Notes: generated from the sequence alone by a model not told the origin. Shown: positions 51,739-62,631, counted from the stretch's first letter. The stretch: DNA of 64,000 nucleotides from UBA10347 sp905182135 (GCA_963925805.1 CAWUSE010000001.1:168972-232971); one strand, 5' to 3'. Program-made: numbers and translations.

Positions 51739-51756
51739 AGCCGCCGAGCGGCTTGT
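51739..51756 (+). terminator. Hairpin after dienelactone hydrolase
   Basis: AGCCGC-cga-GCGGCT followed by TGTTG, 14 bases after the stop. A short U-poor tail; a moderate terminator candidate. Confidence 0.45.
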
Positions 51757-51981
51757 TGCAACGGTAAACAAGCATGACCGGCACCGACTAACCGATTTGG
51801 AAAACGGTCTGTGCGACAGCGGGCGCTATCTTTGAAATCAACCCGCACCTCTTGATCGAGGTCATCGGCGAAATTTCGTCGCCGTAAGTTAGTTCCGCCC
51901 GACCCCCGCCAAGTCGCATTGTGTGCGAAAGAACTGCCCAACGTCGACAGAGTGCATTCACCCACTGCTGCAGCCCCCCGC

Positions 51982-52020
51982 TAGCGTCATCGGGTGGCCT
52001 GACCCTCACCCGGCCACCCG
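51982..52020 (+). promoter_or_regulatory. Promoter and 5' stem-loop of the nitroreductase operon
   Basis: TAGCGT (51982-51987) would place the transcript start at about 51994, directly at a perfect 9-bp stem CGGGTGGCC/GGCCACCCG (51991-52020), 12 bases upstream of AGGAG. Its position suggests mRNA stabilisation or control of ribosome access. Confidence 0.4.
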
Positions 52021-52043
52021 ACCCGACCCAAGGAGCGCTCTAG

Positions 52044-52697
52044 ATGGACGTCACCGACGCAGTGATGCAGCGAAAGTCGACCCGGGACTTTCTGACCGAC
52101 CCGATCGACGATGCCGTCATCCGGCAACTGCTCGAAAAGGCATCGCGAGCGCCATCGGGCGGCAACCTGCAGCCGTGGAAGATCTGGGTGATCAATGGCG
52201 ATTCGATGGTCTCGTTCCGCCAGCACATGGTTGATCAACCACCAACGACCGACATGGAATACGACATCTATCCCCCAAGTCTGTGGGACCCGTACCGCAC
52301 GTACCGCTTCCAAAACGGCGAGCAAATGTACGACACGATCGGTGTTGGCCGAGACAATAAGCCAGGCCGGCTCCAGCAGTTCGCCCGCAACATGGACTTC
52401 TTCGGCGCACCCGCATCCATCTTCTGCTTCGTCGATCGCGGTCTTGGTTCTCCCCAGTGGTCGGACCTAGGCATGTTCTTGCAGACCTTCATGCTGTTGG
52501 CGGAAGAAGCTGGCTACCAGACGTGCCCTCAAGAGGCCTGGTCAGCTGCCCACGAACAGGTTCGAAGCTTTACCAACGCTCCTGATGAACTCATGCTCTT
52601 CTGTGGTGTGGCAATCGGCAAGGCCAACAACGACCACCCGATCAATTCACTCGTGACTGAGCGGGCGACCGTCGACGATTTTGCTACCTTCCTATGA
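52044..52697 (+). CDS. Nitroreductase-family FMN oxidoreductase
   Basis: 217 aa. The N-terminal motif MQRKSTRDFLTDPIDDAVIRQLLEKASRAPSGGNLQPWKIWVI is the FMN-binding signature; DLGMFLQTFMLLAEEAGYQTCPQEAW and GVAIGKAN complete the fold. Substrate unknown (quinones, nitro compounds or others). AGGAG 8 nt before the ATG. Overlaps the following oxygenase gene by 4 bp. Confidence 0.92.
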   Translation: MDVTDAVMQRKSTRDFLTDPIDDAVIRQLLEKASRAPSGGNLQPWKIWVINGDSMVSFRQHMVDQPPTTDMEYDIYPPSLWDPYRTYRFQNGEQMYDTIGVGRDNKPGRLQQFARNMDFFGAPASIFCFVDRGLGSPQWSDLGMFLQTFMLLAEEAGYQTCPQEAWSAAHEQVRSFTNAPDELMLFCGVAIGKANNDHPINSLVTERATVDDFATFL

Positions 52698-53644
52698 GCC
52701 AGGTACCTGTCATTGATCTGTCAGCGCCGTCGCCCGAGGCCATCGCTGCACTCGACGCTGCATGTCACCAACATGGTTTCTTCTTGCTCAGCGGCCACGG
52801 CGCCGATGCTCTGATCGAACAAACGTGGGATCAGACATCACGGTTCTTTGATGCCGGCACCGACGTCTCCGAGCCGCTACGGCGCACCGAAGACAACCCT
52901 CTCGGTTATTTCGATCGCGAGCTGACCAAACGCAAGCGCGACCATAAGCAGGTCTTCGACTTCACCAACCCAACAGATCCTGAGCGCGACAAGTACAATC
53001 GGTGGCCAAAAAATTTACCTGGCTTCCGCGACGCCATGGTCGACTTCCACTCCGAGTTCACGGCCCTGGCCCAGCGCACTATGGCCCTGCTACATGATGT
53101 GCTCGCACTTGGGCCTGAGTCCCAAGCCAAGATGGCGTTCAATCCGATCAATAGCCCGGTACGGCTCAATCATTACCCAGTCGGCGATCCCGTACCCGAG
53201 GACCAACGCGAAGGCTTGATCGAACTCGGCGAAACGGCACTCGGCTACCACACCGACCCAGGCATGATCACGCTGCTGTTGCAAGACAACACAGGTGGGC
53301 TGCAAACCCAGGACCGTGACGGCAACTGGATTGATGTGCCGCCAGAGCCCGGCACCATCGTGGTCAATCTGGCCGACGCGGTTCAGGTCCAGACCAACGA
53401 CCGCTGGCGAGCCGCTGTGCACCGCGTCGTCCCAATGACAACCGAGCGCCGCTTCAGCATTCCGTACTTCGCCAACCCGTCACGTCATGCCACAATTGAT
53501 CCGTTACCAGAACTTGCTGCGGACCCGCTGTACCGATCGTTTGACTGGACCGAGTTCATGGCTGCCCGAACCGCAGATAATTTCGCCGATTTAGGTACTG
53601 AGGACGCTCAGATCACCGACTATCTACTCACCCTCTCTTCATAA
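52694..53644 (+). CDS. 2-oxoglutarate/Fe(II)-dependent oxygenase (isopenicillin-N-synthase-like)
   Basis: 316 aa. N-terminal DIOX_N region (VPVIDLSAPSPEAIAALDAACHQHGFFLLSGHG), then the double-stranded beta-helix core with iron ligands His186 and Asp188 (YHTDPGMITLLLQD) and His243 (AVHRVV), and the 2-oxoglutarate-binding RFS at 253-255. It hydroxylates or desaturates a small molecule not identifiable here. ATGA coupling with the nitroreductase suggests a joint modification pathway. Confidence 0.93.
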   Translation: MSQVPVIDLSAPSPEAIAALDAACHQHGFFLLSGHGADALIEQTWDQTSRFFDAGTDVSEPLRRTEDNPLGYFDRELTKRKRDHKQVFDFTNPTDPERDKYNRWPKNLPGFRDAMVDFHSEFTALAQRTMALLHDVLALGPESQAKMAFNPINSPVRLNHYPVGDPVPEDQREGLIELGETALGYHTDPGMITLLLQDNTGGLQTQDRDGNWIDVPPEPGTIVVNLADAVQVQTNDRWRAAVHRVVPMTTERRFSIPYFANPSRHATIDPLPELAADPLYRSFDWTEFMAARTADNFADLGTEDAQITDYLLTLSS

Positions 53645-53654
53645 TTCAAGGTTC

Positions 53655-54713
53655 ATGGACATCCGCGATCTTCCGTTAGCACTGACCTATGACGATGTTT
53701 TGATCGTCCCTCAGCGATCGAAAATTCGATCCCGATCCCAGGTCAGCCTGGCGTCGCAGCTCACTTGCGATATCAGCATGAGCATCCCGGTGATCGCCGC
53801 CAACATGGACACCGTGTGCGGCTGGGAAATGGCTGCGACCATGTCGCAGCTAGGAGCGGTGGGCATCATCCACCGCTTCTTACCGATCGTCGACCAACAG
53901 GAAGAGGTACGCAAGGCTTTCGAAGCCTGCGCCGGCGGCACCGTCGGTGCTGCGATTGGCACCGACCACGACATGATCGAACGTACCTTGGCGTGTGCCG
54001 CTGCTGGAGCGACCGTCGTGGTGCTCGACATTGCACATGGCCACGCAGAACACGCTATCGAAGGTGTACGGCGGTTGAAGGCCGAAGCGCCCCAGGTCCA
54101 GGTCATTGCTGGAAATGTCGCAACCGGTCAAGGAGCGCTCGATCTGGCCGACGCAGGCGCCGATGCAATCAAGGTTGGCGTCGGCCCTGGGGGTGTGTGT
54201 ACCACTCGACTCGTTGCCGGTGTGGGTGTTCCCCAACTCACGGCTGTTAGCGATGCAGTGAACGCTGGCTGCGGTGTGCCCATCATTGCTGACGGCGGCA
54301 TCCGCACATCAGGTGACATCGCCAAAGCGTTAGCTGTCGGTGCTGACAGCGTGATGATCGGGTCCATGTTTGCTGGCACCAAAGAAGCACCCGGCGAAGT
54401 CGAACAGACCGATAAGGGCCTGTTCAAACGGATCCGTGGCATGGCCTCTCGAGAAGCAGCCGAGCACCGCGCTGCTCGCTCCGGCGGTGAACTCGACGAA
54501 GAGTACTTCGAACATCGAGCCGCTGAAGGTGTCGAAGGTCTCGTCCCCTACCGCGGGTCGGTTCAGATTCTTGTGAATGAGCTAATGGCAGGACTCAAGA
54601 GTTCCATGTCCTACTCCGATGCCGCAACACTTGCCGAGTTCCGCACCAAGGCCAAGATGGTACGCATCACCGGCGCCGGGCTAAACGAGAATCGTCCCCA
54701 CGCCACCACCTAG
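53655..54713 (+). CDS. GuaB/GuaC-family enzyme without CBS domains (IMP dehydrogenase or GMP reductase-like)
   Basis: 352-aa TIM barrel. LTYDDVLIVPQRS, NMDTVCGWEMAATM, IAGNVATGQGALDLADAGADAIKVGVGPGGVCTTR with catalytic Cys182, IADGGIRTSGDIAKALAVGADSVMIGSMFAGT and the flap region EGVEGLVPYRGSV. There is no CBS insert, so length and NMDTV resemble GMP reductase, while PGGVCTTR...EAPGE resembles IMP dehydrogenase; direction cannot be fixed by eye. It neighbours hpt convergently, consistent with guanine-nucleotide salvage. Confidence 0.85.
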   Translation: MDIRDLPLALTYDDVLIVPQRSKIRSRSQVSLASQLTCDISMSIPVIAANMDTVCGWEMAATMSQLGAVGIIHRFLPIVDQQEEVRKAFEACAGGTVGAAIGTDHDMIERTLACAAAGATVVVLDIAHGHAEHAIEGVRRLKAEAPQVQVIAGNVATGQGALDLADAGADAIKVGVGPGGVCTTRLVAGVGVPQLTAVSDAVNAGCGVPIIADGGIRTSGDIAKALAVGADSVMIGSMFAGTKEAPGEVEQTDKGLFKRIRGMASREAAEHRAARSGGELDEEYFEHRAAEGVEGLVPYRGSVQILVNELMAGLKSSMSYSDAATLAEFRTKAKMVRITGAGLNENRPHATT

Positions 54714-54735
54714 TGCTCTGTTCTCCGCCGCAGCG

Positions 54736-55278
54736 TTACTGGATGTGCTCGGCGACGTAGGGAAGGTTGCGACCGTACTCACCGGCGTCTAAACCGTAGC
54801 CAACAACAAACGCTGGTGGAAGTTCAAAGCCAACGTATTTGATATGGCTTGCATCGTGTTGACGGCCTTCGCGCACCAGCAGCGCACAGACCTCGACACT
54901 TGCTGCACCTGCAGTTGCCAAGTGTTCTTCGAGATAACTCAGTGTCAGACCCGTGTCGACGATGTCCTCGACCAAGACGACATGGCGGTCCTGCACTGGT
55001 TCGTCAAGGTCCATCAGGATTCGGACCACACCACTGGTCTCGGTCGAGCGCCCGTAGGAGGACAAAGCCATAAAGTCGACTTCGACATCGAGGTCGATCG
55101 CTCGCACCAAGTCCGCCATAAAGACAAAGGCGCCTTTGAGCACCCCTACGAACAATGGGAGCCGCCCTGCATAATCGGTTGCGATCTCGGCTCCGAGTAG
55201 CCGCACCCGCTCCGCTATCTGGCTTTCGGACAACAAGATGGGGCCATGCTCGCGACGGCCATTTCGCTCTTCGTTCAC
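54736..55278 (-). CDS. hpt: Hypoxanthine(-guanine) phosphoribosyltransferase
   Basis: 180 aa. PRPP-binding motif VVLVEDIVDTGLT (about 100-112), the N-terminal LVGVLKGAFVFMADLVRAI-type segment, DFMALSSYGRST flexible loop, and C-terminal YVGFELPPAFVVGYGLD...RNLPYV. It salvages hypoxanthine/guanine to IMP/GMP. GTG start 6 nt after TAACCT (leaderless) and 4-bp overlapped by an upstream 56-aa frame. Confidence 0.95.
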   Translation of the reverse strand: MNEERNGRREHGPILLSESQIAERVRLLGAEIATDYAGRLPLFVGVLKGAFVFMADLVRAIDLDVEVDFMALSSYGRSTETSGVVRILMDLDEPVQDRHVVLVEDIVDTGLTLSYLEEHLATAGAASVEVCALLVREGRQHDASHIKYVGFELPPAFVVGYGLDAGEYGRNLPYVAEHIQ

Positions 55279-55445
55279 CGCCGGAGGTTATCGACTGCGC
55301 CGGCGCTCACCGCGAGCTGTATCCCGGTTACTTCCGTCGCTAGGGAAAACAAATACCAGCCTGGACGGAGCCAGGCGGAGGACGTGGCGGTATCACCCTC
55401 CAATGTCGGCACGGTCAGAGTCACGTCGATGTCCATCCTCAGCAT
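55275..55445 (-). CDS. Possible 56-aa protein overlapping the hpt start
   Basis: ATG-to-TGA frame of 56 codons (MLRMDIDVTLTVPTLEGDTATSSAWLRPGWYLF...), whose TGA overlaps the hpt GTG by 4 bp (GTGA), a typical coupling geometry. Against it: hpt has its own -10 box, no ribosome site precedes the ATG and I recognise no family. The rest of the interval up to 55595 shows no supported gene. Confidence 0.3.
   Translation of the reverse strand: MLRMDIDVTLTVPTLEGDTATSSAWLRPGWYLFSLATEVTGIQLAVSAGAVDNLRR
55285..55290 (-). promoter_or_regulatory. Putative -10 box (TAACCT) of hpt
   Basis: TANNNT ends 6 nt before the GTG start of hpt. Confidence 0.45.
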
Positions 55446-55595
55446 GTGCTCGCAAAAGGTCTAGACCGCTATCACTTCGCCCATCAGCATCGAATCGCAG
55501 CAGAAGTGCGCCTCCCACCGAGCTCCGGCCACTCGTGATGTTCGCCGCTCCACTTCCGTGGTGTCACGCAATGGAGCTAGAGCCCTAACTGGCGG

Positions 55596-57833
55596 TCAGG
55601 TTTGGGCGGTGCGCAGGCCAGCGAGCACGCGAGACGGCGTCAGCGGAAACTCGTTAAACCAAACACCTGTGGCGTCATGCAGAGCAGCAACTACCGCAGG
55701 GGCATAGGTGATGAATGGCATCTCGGCCACGCCACGGGCGCCGAACGGTCCAACCGGATCGGCCAGTTCGAGGACATCGGTGTTCACCTCGGTCGGCACA
55801 TCGCCAATGCCCGGAATGAGATAGGACGAGAAACGAGGGTTCTGGATGACGCCGTCGACGACCTGCAGGTTCTCGCTGAGGGCATACCCGTGGGCTTGTA
55901 CAACCCCGCCTTCGACCTGACCACGGAGCAGCTCGGGGCTGATCGCTCGGCCAACGTCATGGGTCGACGTCACCTTGTCAACACGGATATGACCCGTCTC
56001 GATATCAACAGTGAGCTCGACGGCTTGGGCCATGTACCCATAGCTAAAGTTCGGTTGACCCTGGCCGGTTTCTTCGTCGAGCTGCTGGGTCTCTGGAGGT
56101 ACATAACGAGCAAACCCGACCGCAGGCCGTTCACCTTCAGCCCAAGCCTTGGCAGCGACCTCGGCGGCGGCCATGATTGAGTTTCCGGCCATGAAGGTCA
56201 GTCGACTCGCCGACGCTGAACCCGAATCACCGGTGTTCGTCGTGTCGCTGAAGTGCCCTTCGACGTCGTCGAGCGCCACGCCGGTCGCTTCGGAAGCCAT
56301 CTGGAGGAACGCTTGATGTGCACCCTGACCAACTTCGGCACCAGCGTGGTAAAGATCTGCGTTGGATGGTTCGGTATCACCGGGTTCACCGTGCAAATGG
56401 ATCTCGGCCTCGCAGCGTTCGGGAAACCCGAACGAGAAACCGACGTTCTTGGACCCAGCGGCGAAACCGCGGCCACGTCGCACTGCAGCTGGATTGGGGG
56501 GCAGCGAAGCAAACGGCGAAAAAGGTTCGCCCGGGCCGAGTGGAACATCGAACGACGACCGTCGGGCGCAGGACTCGATGACCTGGGGTAGCGATACACC
56601 CGCAGGAAAAACTGAGCCAGTTACGCCAACGCTGCCTTCGCTAATTTGGTTGCGACGCCGGAGTTCGACTGGGTCGATATTCAGTACTTCGGCGAGTCGA
56701 TTCATCTGCATCTCCGCAACGAACGCCCCCTGTGGGCCACCAAACCCGCGGAACGCTCCGCCTGGTGGACTGGTTGTATAGACCGTGTGGCTATCGATTG
56801 TGGCGTTGGGGATCTCGTACGGTCCAACAACACTCAAGTGCGCATTGCCCAGCACCTTGTTCGACGTGTAGTTGTAGGCACCTGCATCAAGCAGCACCTT
56901 GGCTTGTATTGCCGTGATCTTGCCCTCCGAGGTAGCTCCAAGCTTGGCGTGGATACGCCCGCGGTGCCTCTTGTGATGGCCAACGATCGACTCTTCGCGG
57001 CTCCACTGCGTCTGCACCGGACGATGGATGCCCATGGCAGCAAGCTTGCGGACGGCGAGCGCCATGACGATCTGCACCGACATGTCTTCGCGTCCACCGA
57101 ACGCCCCACCAATGGCGGGATAAATAATGCGCACCTGCGACAGGTCAAGCATCAGTGCGTGGGCGACCTGCGCTTGGTCTTCGTGCGTCCACTGACCCGC
57201 CACTTCGACAGTGACTCTGCCAGCTTCGTCAATCCAAGCAGTTGCCGCCTCAGGTTGCAGATAGGCGTGTTCTTGATAAGGGACTTCGTAGGTGTGTTCG
57301 ACAATGACATCCGCATCGGCGAAGCCTTGTTCGACATCACCATGGCGAATTTTCAAATGGGTGTAGCTGTTTGTTCCATCTTGTGGATGAACCAGCACCC
57401 GGTCACCGAGCGCAGCGTCGATGTCCGGTACCAGCTCGAGCTGCTCCCATTCGGCCACGATCGCAGCGGCACCAGCATTGGCTGCCTCGATAGTCTCGGC
57501 CACCACCACCGCAAGATGGTCGGCTTCCCAGCGACTCACGTTGGTCTCAACCGCGACGTCATCGGTGTTGATTGAGCCAATCAGAACCGGTTGATCGAAC
57601 TTGGTCAGCCCATACTCGTTGCGGGGAACATCGTCGGCTGTCACCACGGTGATGACCCCTGGGACGGCTACGGCTGACGTTACATCGAGTCGGATGAGTC
57701 GAGCATGCGGTTGGCCGGTAAACACGACCTTGGCCACCGCAGCATCGTCGGCTTGGCGGTCGCCCGGGTAAAGGGCTGTCCCCTGGGCCTTAGCCATAGC
57801 GTCGAAGCGGATGGGTGAGGATCCGACACTCAT
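55596..57833 (-). CDS. Xanthine dehydrogenase-family molybdopterin-binding subunit
   Basis: 745 aa from ATG 57833, overlapping the preceding stop by 4 bp; the frame extends further only inside that gene. The fused small domain (about 1-125, GTALYPGDRQADDAAVAKVVFTGQPHARL) precedes the Mo-pterin domains: GGAFGGREDMSVQIVMALAV, PPGGAFRGFGGPQGAF, GAEVGQGAHQAFLQMA and the C-terminal catalytic-Glu segment GPFGARGVAEMPFITYAPAVVAAL. Hydroxylates an N-heterocycle or aldehyde; a purine substrate is plausible from nearby hpt and guaB/C-like genes but unproven. Confidence 0.92.
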   Translation of the reverse strand: MSVGSSPIRFDAMAKAQGTALYPGDRQADDAAVAKVVFTGQPHARLIRLDVTSAVAVPGVITVVTADDVPRNEYGLTKFDQPVLIGSINTDDVAVETNVSRWEADHLAVVVAETIEAANAGAAAIVAEWEQLELVPDIDAALGDRVLVHPQDGTNSYTHLKIRHGDVEQGFADADVIVEHTYEVPYQEHAYLQPEAATAWIDEAGRVTVEVAGQWTHEDQAQVAHALMLDLSQVRIIYPAIGGAFGGREDMSVQIVMALAVRKLAAMGIHRPVQTQWSREESIVGHHKRHRGRIHAKLGATSEGKITAIQAKVLLDAGAYNYTSNKVLGNAHLSVVGPYEIPNATIDSHTVYTTSPPGGAFRGFGGPQGAFVAEMQMNRLAEVLNIDPVELRRRNQISEGSVGVTGSVFPAGVSLPQVIESCARRSSFDVPLGPGEPFSPFASLPPNPAAVRRGRGFAAGSKNVGFSFGFPERCEAEIHLHGEPGDTEPSNADLYHAGAEVGQGAHQAFLQMASEATGVALDDVEGHFSDTTNTGDSGSASASRLTFMAGNSIMAAAEVAAKAWAEGERPAVGFARYVPPETQQLDEETGQGQPNFSYGYMAQAVELTVDIETGHIRVDKVTSTHDVGRAISPELLRGQVEGGVVQAHGYALSENLQVVDGVIQNPRFSSYLIPGIGDVPTEVNTDVLELADPVGPFGARGVAEMPFITYAPAVVAALHDATGVWFNEFPLTPSRVLAGLRTAQT

Positions 57834-59317
57834 AAGAGCTCGCTTTTGATTGCCGCCGTCACGGCATCGATGATGTTGTAGTAGCCAGTGCAACGGCACA
57901 GGTTGCCGGACAGAGCAAGCTCAATTTCAGCTCGGGTCGGGACTGAACCAAGTTCGTCGGCCAAGGTCTGAGCAGCCATCACGAATCCGGGGATGCAGTA
58001 TCCACACTGCACGGCAAATCGGTCGACAAACATCTGCTGCATCGTGTTAGGAGCTCCAGCCGGAGCCAGGCCCTCGATCGTGGTGACGGTCCCTCCATCG
58101 GCTTGTACCGCTGGCACCAGGCAACTCATCACTGCGTCGCCATCCAATTGCACAGTGCAGGCACCGCATTCGCCTTCGGCACAACCTTCTTTAGTGCCCG
58201 TCCCGGCCGTGTCGCGCAACCAGTCGAGCAATGTCCCCGCACCTCTCGGTGTTGCAATTTTAATTGCTCCGTTGACGGTCACAGAAACCGGTGAGCCTGC
58301 GGGAATGTCTCGTCGCCGGGGCTGCTCGCCTGTGGCATCTCGACGGGTGTCAGCCCGTGTCGTCAGCAATGGCACGCGGTCTGGCCAGCGTGAGGCCTCG
58401 GCTCCTGCGGCAAGGGCGGAAAGACCTCGTGAGATGACCGCATACACAGACGCCCGGCGGTATTCGGCCGTAGCCCGGCCATCATCGATAGGGCTGATGC
58501 TGTCGACGGCTGCCTGGGCTGCAGCCGTGATCGATATTTGATCGAGTTGTGTGCCCACCAGCACCTGTGCCGCAGCGGCGTTCAGTGCAACGGTTGGTCC
58601 GACGCTGCCGAGAGCAATGCGGGCCTTGGCAATAGTTCCATCGTCATCAAACGTCAGGACCAGACCGGCATGCACCACGGATATAGCTTGCGCTTTACGC
58701 AAGCCTGCCTTCACCCAGACGCCACGGCGCGTGCCTTCGGTTGCGGGGATATTTATGTGAGTAACCAGTTCTGTCGCGGCAAGCACCGTCGAACGAAACC
58801 CGCTGTAGAAATCGATGAGCTTGATCGTGCGCCAGACCAACTCCCCATCGGCTGCAATGACGGTCCGGAGCTCGGCATCGAGCGCCATAAGAGCCGAAAT
58901 AGTGTCATTGGCCGGGCTAGCGGTGACCAGGTTGCCCACGAGAGTCGCCCGGTTTCGGAGCTGTGGGGAACCAATCTCAAGGCATGCCTGCCGCAGTGCG
59001 TGCACGCCGTCGCCTGAGAGCTCTGTGGATGCAACGATGTCAGCATGGGTAACGCCAGCTCCGATCAGCACACCTTCAGGGTTGTGATGTATTTCGCCGA
59101 GCCCCTGGATGCCCGTCATATCTAGCAAGTCGACCCGCCCATTCTGGCGGTCACGTGCTAACTCGAGCAGTAGGTCGGTTCCGCCAGCAACCAGCCTCAG
59201 TTCCGGATTCGCAGCGAGGACATGCGCCGCTTCTTCAATCGTTGACGGGCGGATGATGCCACCAGGCGTGCTTCCTGGTTGCTGCACCCAGTGCAGCCCG
59301 CTCGCTACTGCCGTCAT
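57830..59317 (-). CDS. Fused FAD and [2Fe-2S] subunit of the xanthine dehydrogenase-like enzyme
   Basis: 495 aa. The N-terminal FAD domain (about 1-300: LRLVAGGTDLLLELARDR, IGSPQLRNRATLVGNLVTASPANDT) is joined through an Arg-rich linker to a C-terminal iron-sulfur domain (about 335-495) with CAEGECGACTVQLDG and QCGYCIPGFVMAAQ...GNLCRCTGYYNI. In XdhA-type fusions the iron-sulfur part normally comes first, so the domain order is inverted. ATGA overlaps on both sides. Confidence 0.92.
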   Translation of the reverse strand: MTAVASGLHWVQQPGSTPGGIIRPSTIEEAAHVLAANPELRLVAGGTDLLLELARDRQNGRVDLLDMTGIQGLGEIHHNPEGVLIGAGVTHADIVASTELSGDGVHALRQACLEIGSPQLRNRATLVGNLVTASPANDTISALMALDAELRTVIAADGELVWRTIKLIDFYSGFRSTVLAATELVTHINIPATEGTRRGVWVKAGLRKAQAISVVHAGLVLTFDDDGTIAKARIALGSVGPTVALNAAAAQVLVGTQLDQISITAAAQAAVDSISPIDDGRATAEYRRASVYAVISRGLSALAAGAEASRWPDRVPLLTTRADTRRDATGEQPRRRDIPAGSPVSVTVNGAIKIATPRGAGTLLDWLRDTAGTGTKEGCAEGECGACTVQLDGDAVMSCLVPAVQADGGTVTTIEGLAPAGAPNTMQQMFVDRFAVQCGYCIPGFVMAAQTLADELGSVPTRAEIELALSGNLCRCTGYYNIIDAVTAAIKSELL

Positions 59318-60437
59318 GAACGATCAATTCCGGTAAACAACACCACTGCATGTTCGTGCGCTGGCGCTGGTTCGACCAAAAGCCCTGCAAAGCCGGCAGT
59401 ACCCGTGGAGCATACGTTGACGTCGGTGTGCGCATGAGCCAGCTCGTAAGCCCGCTCGATCAAAGGCTCCGGAGCCACAATCGGGTGTCCCCCTGATGCC
59501 CGGGTGCGTTGCAATAGCCGAACCCAGTCATAGGTGACATCGTCGAGAATGCCGGTCGCGAAACTATGGGGATCGTGCCACGGAGTCATGATCTGCTGGT
59601 CAGGCGCCAGGGCTGCGTCGAGATCGAAGTCCGGTGTCCATGCTTCCCAAGCACGGTGCAATGGAGCACAGCCTTCTGCCTGAACGGGATGCAGACGGGC
59701 TTTAGGAAGCGCAGTCGACACCGCCGTCGCCAGTGCTCCCCCACCAACCTGGATATACAACGAGTCGACCGTGCAGCTCTGTTCTGCGATCTCCCACCCA
59801 AGCGTTCGGGCGCCATCGAACGTAGTGGGTGTATCGGTGCCTTGCACGCTGAATGCTTGCGAACCAGCGGTGACCGCCTCACGGAATCGCAGATAACAAG
59901 GGTCACCCGCCTCCCCATCGCGACGTTCGCACCGGTTGATGGTGGCGCCGAAGTCGTTCAGTTGTGCCACGACCGACTCCTCAGCCCAGGTCGGCACAAA
60001 CACATCGAGCTTGCGACCGAGCGCCCGAGCCACAATCGCAGCACCAAGGGCTGCATTCCCGCAACTAGCGATTGCGAAGTTGTCTGCTGGTGGCCCACCA
60101 AGGCGTTCGGCAATCAGCTTGTCGATGGCGACACCCATGAGATGACGCGACTTGTGAGATCCACCGACGCCGCCGGCTTCGACCTTTATCGAGAGTCGGG
60201 ATTCGATACCAGCCTGAGCTGCTAACTCCTGGCCGTCAATCAGTGGTGACACCAAGAAACCTCGGCCCCAGACGCGCGCTACGTTGCCATCGATTTCAGA
60301 TACCAGATCGACGAACTGCTCGTCGGACATGCGGCCATCGCGCACGACTTCGTAGGAGTCGAGCTGCTCGCGGTACCGCAAGTAAGGATTCTGCTCACCT
60401 TCAAGCCCTGCGGGGTTCGGTGCCGCCGTTTCTTCGC

Positions 60438-60441
<4 letters not shown>
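59314..60441 (-). CDS. PLP-dependent fold-type II enzyme (ammonia-lyase/threonine-synthase-like)
   Basis: 375 aa from TTG 60441, overlapping the upstream stop (TTGA). The PLP lysine is probably Lys97 in VEAGGVGGSHKSRH; IASCGNAALGAAIVARALG is the phosphate loop; QVGGGALATAV binds the cofactor phosphate; STGTAGFAGLL ends the domain. It resembles the TrpB/threonine dehydratase superfamily without matching a named enzyme I can defend. It is coupled to a second PLP enzyme and to the molybdenum hydroxylase, so it may act on an amino acid released from the oxidised heterocycle. Confidence 0.75.
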
Positions 60442-61973
<1,532 letters not shown>

Positions 61974-61997
61974 AAGAGCGATAGCTTCCGGTTGCGT

Positions 61998-62003
61998 ATC
62001 TTA
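61998..62003 (-). promoter_or_regulatory. Putative -10 box (TAAGAT) of the PLP/molybdenum hydroxylase operon
   Basis: A TANNNT box 24 nt upstream of the ATG leaves a short leader with GGAAG. No clear -35. Confidence 0.35.
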
Positions 62004-62133
62004 ACAAAAAGTAAAGAAGCTAAATCCTAGACGCACCGGCGCAACTTGACTGTGCCTCACCGCTGGCAAGGCAGCTTTTTTAAATTGCGTTCATCTAGCG
62101 CCCACAAGCACTTCAGCTCTCTGGTCGTGCCGC

Positions 62134-62625
62134 TTAGGCCCTCTGCGACCGAGCAGCCATGGCAGTAAGAGCGTCGCCAGCCAGTCGACACGGCAGCCAA
62201 TCGCGCTTGATTTCTGCATCGACATTTTCATAAAATTCGATCGATGGCGTGTTCCAGTCCAGGACCTGCCAGTCCACCCGAGCGAACCCTCGCTCAACAG
62301 CGATGCTTGCCAACTCGGCCAATAATGCCCCGCCGTAGCCGCCACCGCGATGGTCAGGCTGTACATAGAGGTCCTCGAGATAGATGCCCGGGACGCCCTT
62401 CCACGTGGAGTAGCTCTGGAAGAACAACGCCATGCCAACAGCCACACCGTCGACCTGGCCGATCACGCACTCAAACGGCGGCCGCTCCGACTCCATCTGT
62501 TCGCGGATCGATGCTGGTGTGGCCTCGACGGCATCGGGCTCCTTCTCGTATACGGCGAGCTCATAAATGAAGCCATGAATGGCCTCGGCATCGTCGGAGG
62601 TTGCCGCGCGTATCGAAAACGTCAT
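62134..62625 (-). CDS. GNAT N-acetyltransferase, SSAT/diamine-type
   Basis: 163 aa. FFQSYSTWKGVPGIYLEDLYVQPDHRGGGYGGALLAEL is the hallmark of spermidine/diamine or amino-group acetyltransferases of the SSAT family, with VLDWNTPSIEFYEN as motif B. Probable substrate: a polyamine or diamine-like amine (inference). ATG 6 nt after a TATCGT box. Confidence 0.85.
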   Translation of the reverse strand: MTFSIRAATSDDAEAIHGFIYELAVYEKEPDAVEATPASIREQMESERPPFECVIGQVDGVAVGMALFFQSYSTWKGVPGIYLEDLYVQPDHRGGGYGGALLAELASIAVERGFARVDWQVLDWNTPSIEFYENVDAEIKRDWLPCRLAGDALTAMAARSQRA

Positions 62626-62631
62626 GCCCGG

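Larger units (their letters stand above)
51726..52043. other. Interval upstream of the nitroreductase
   Basis: 318 bases without a gene. It holds a terminator hairpin just after the hydrolase, a TAGCGT -10-like box at 51982-51987 and a 9-bp stem-loop at 51991-52020 close to the nitroreductase ribosome site. Confidence 0.6.

Noticed and set aside
56646..57575. 309-codon plus-strand open frame
   Set aside because: Antisense to the molybdopterin subunit gene, which has clear family motifs.
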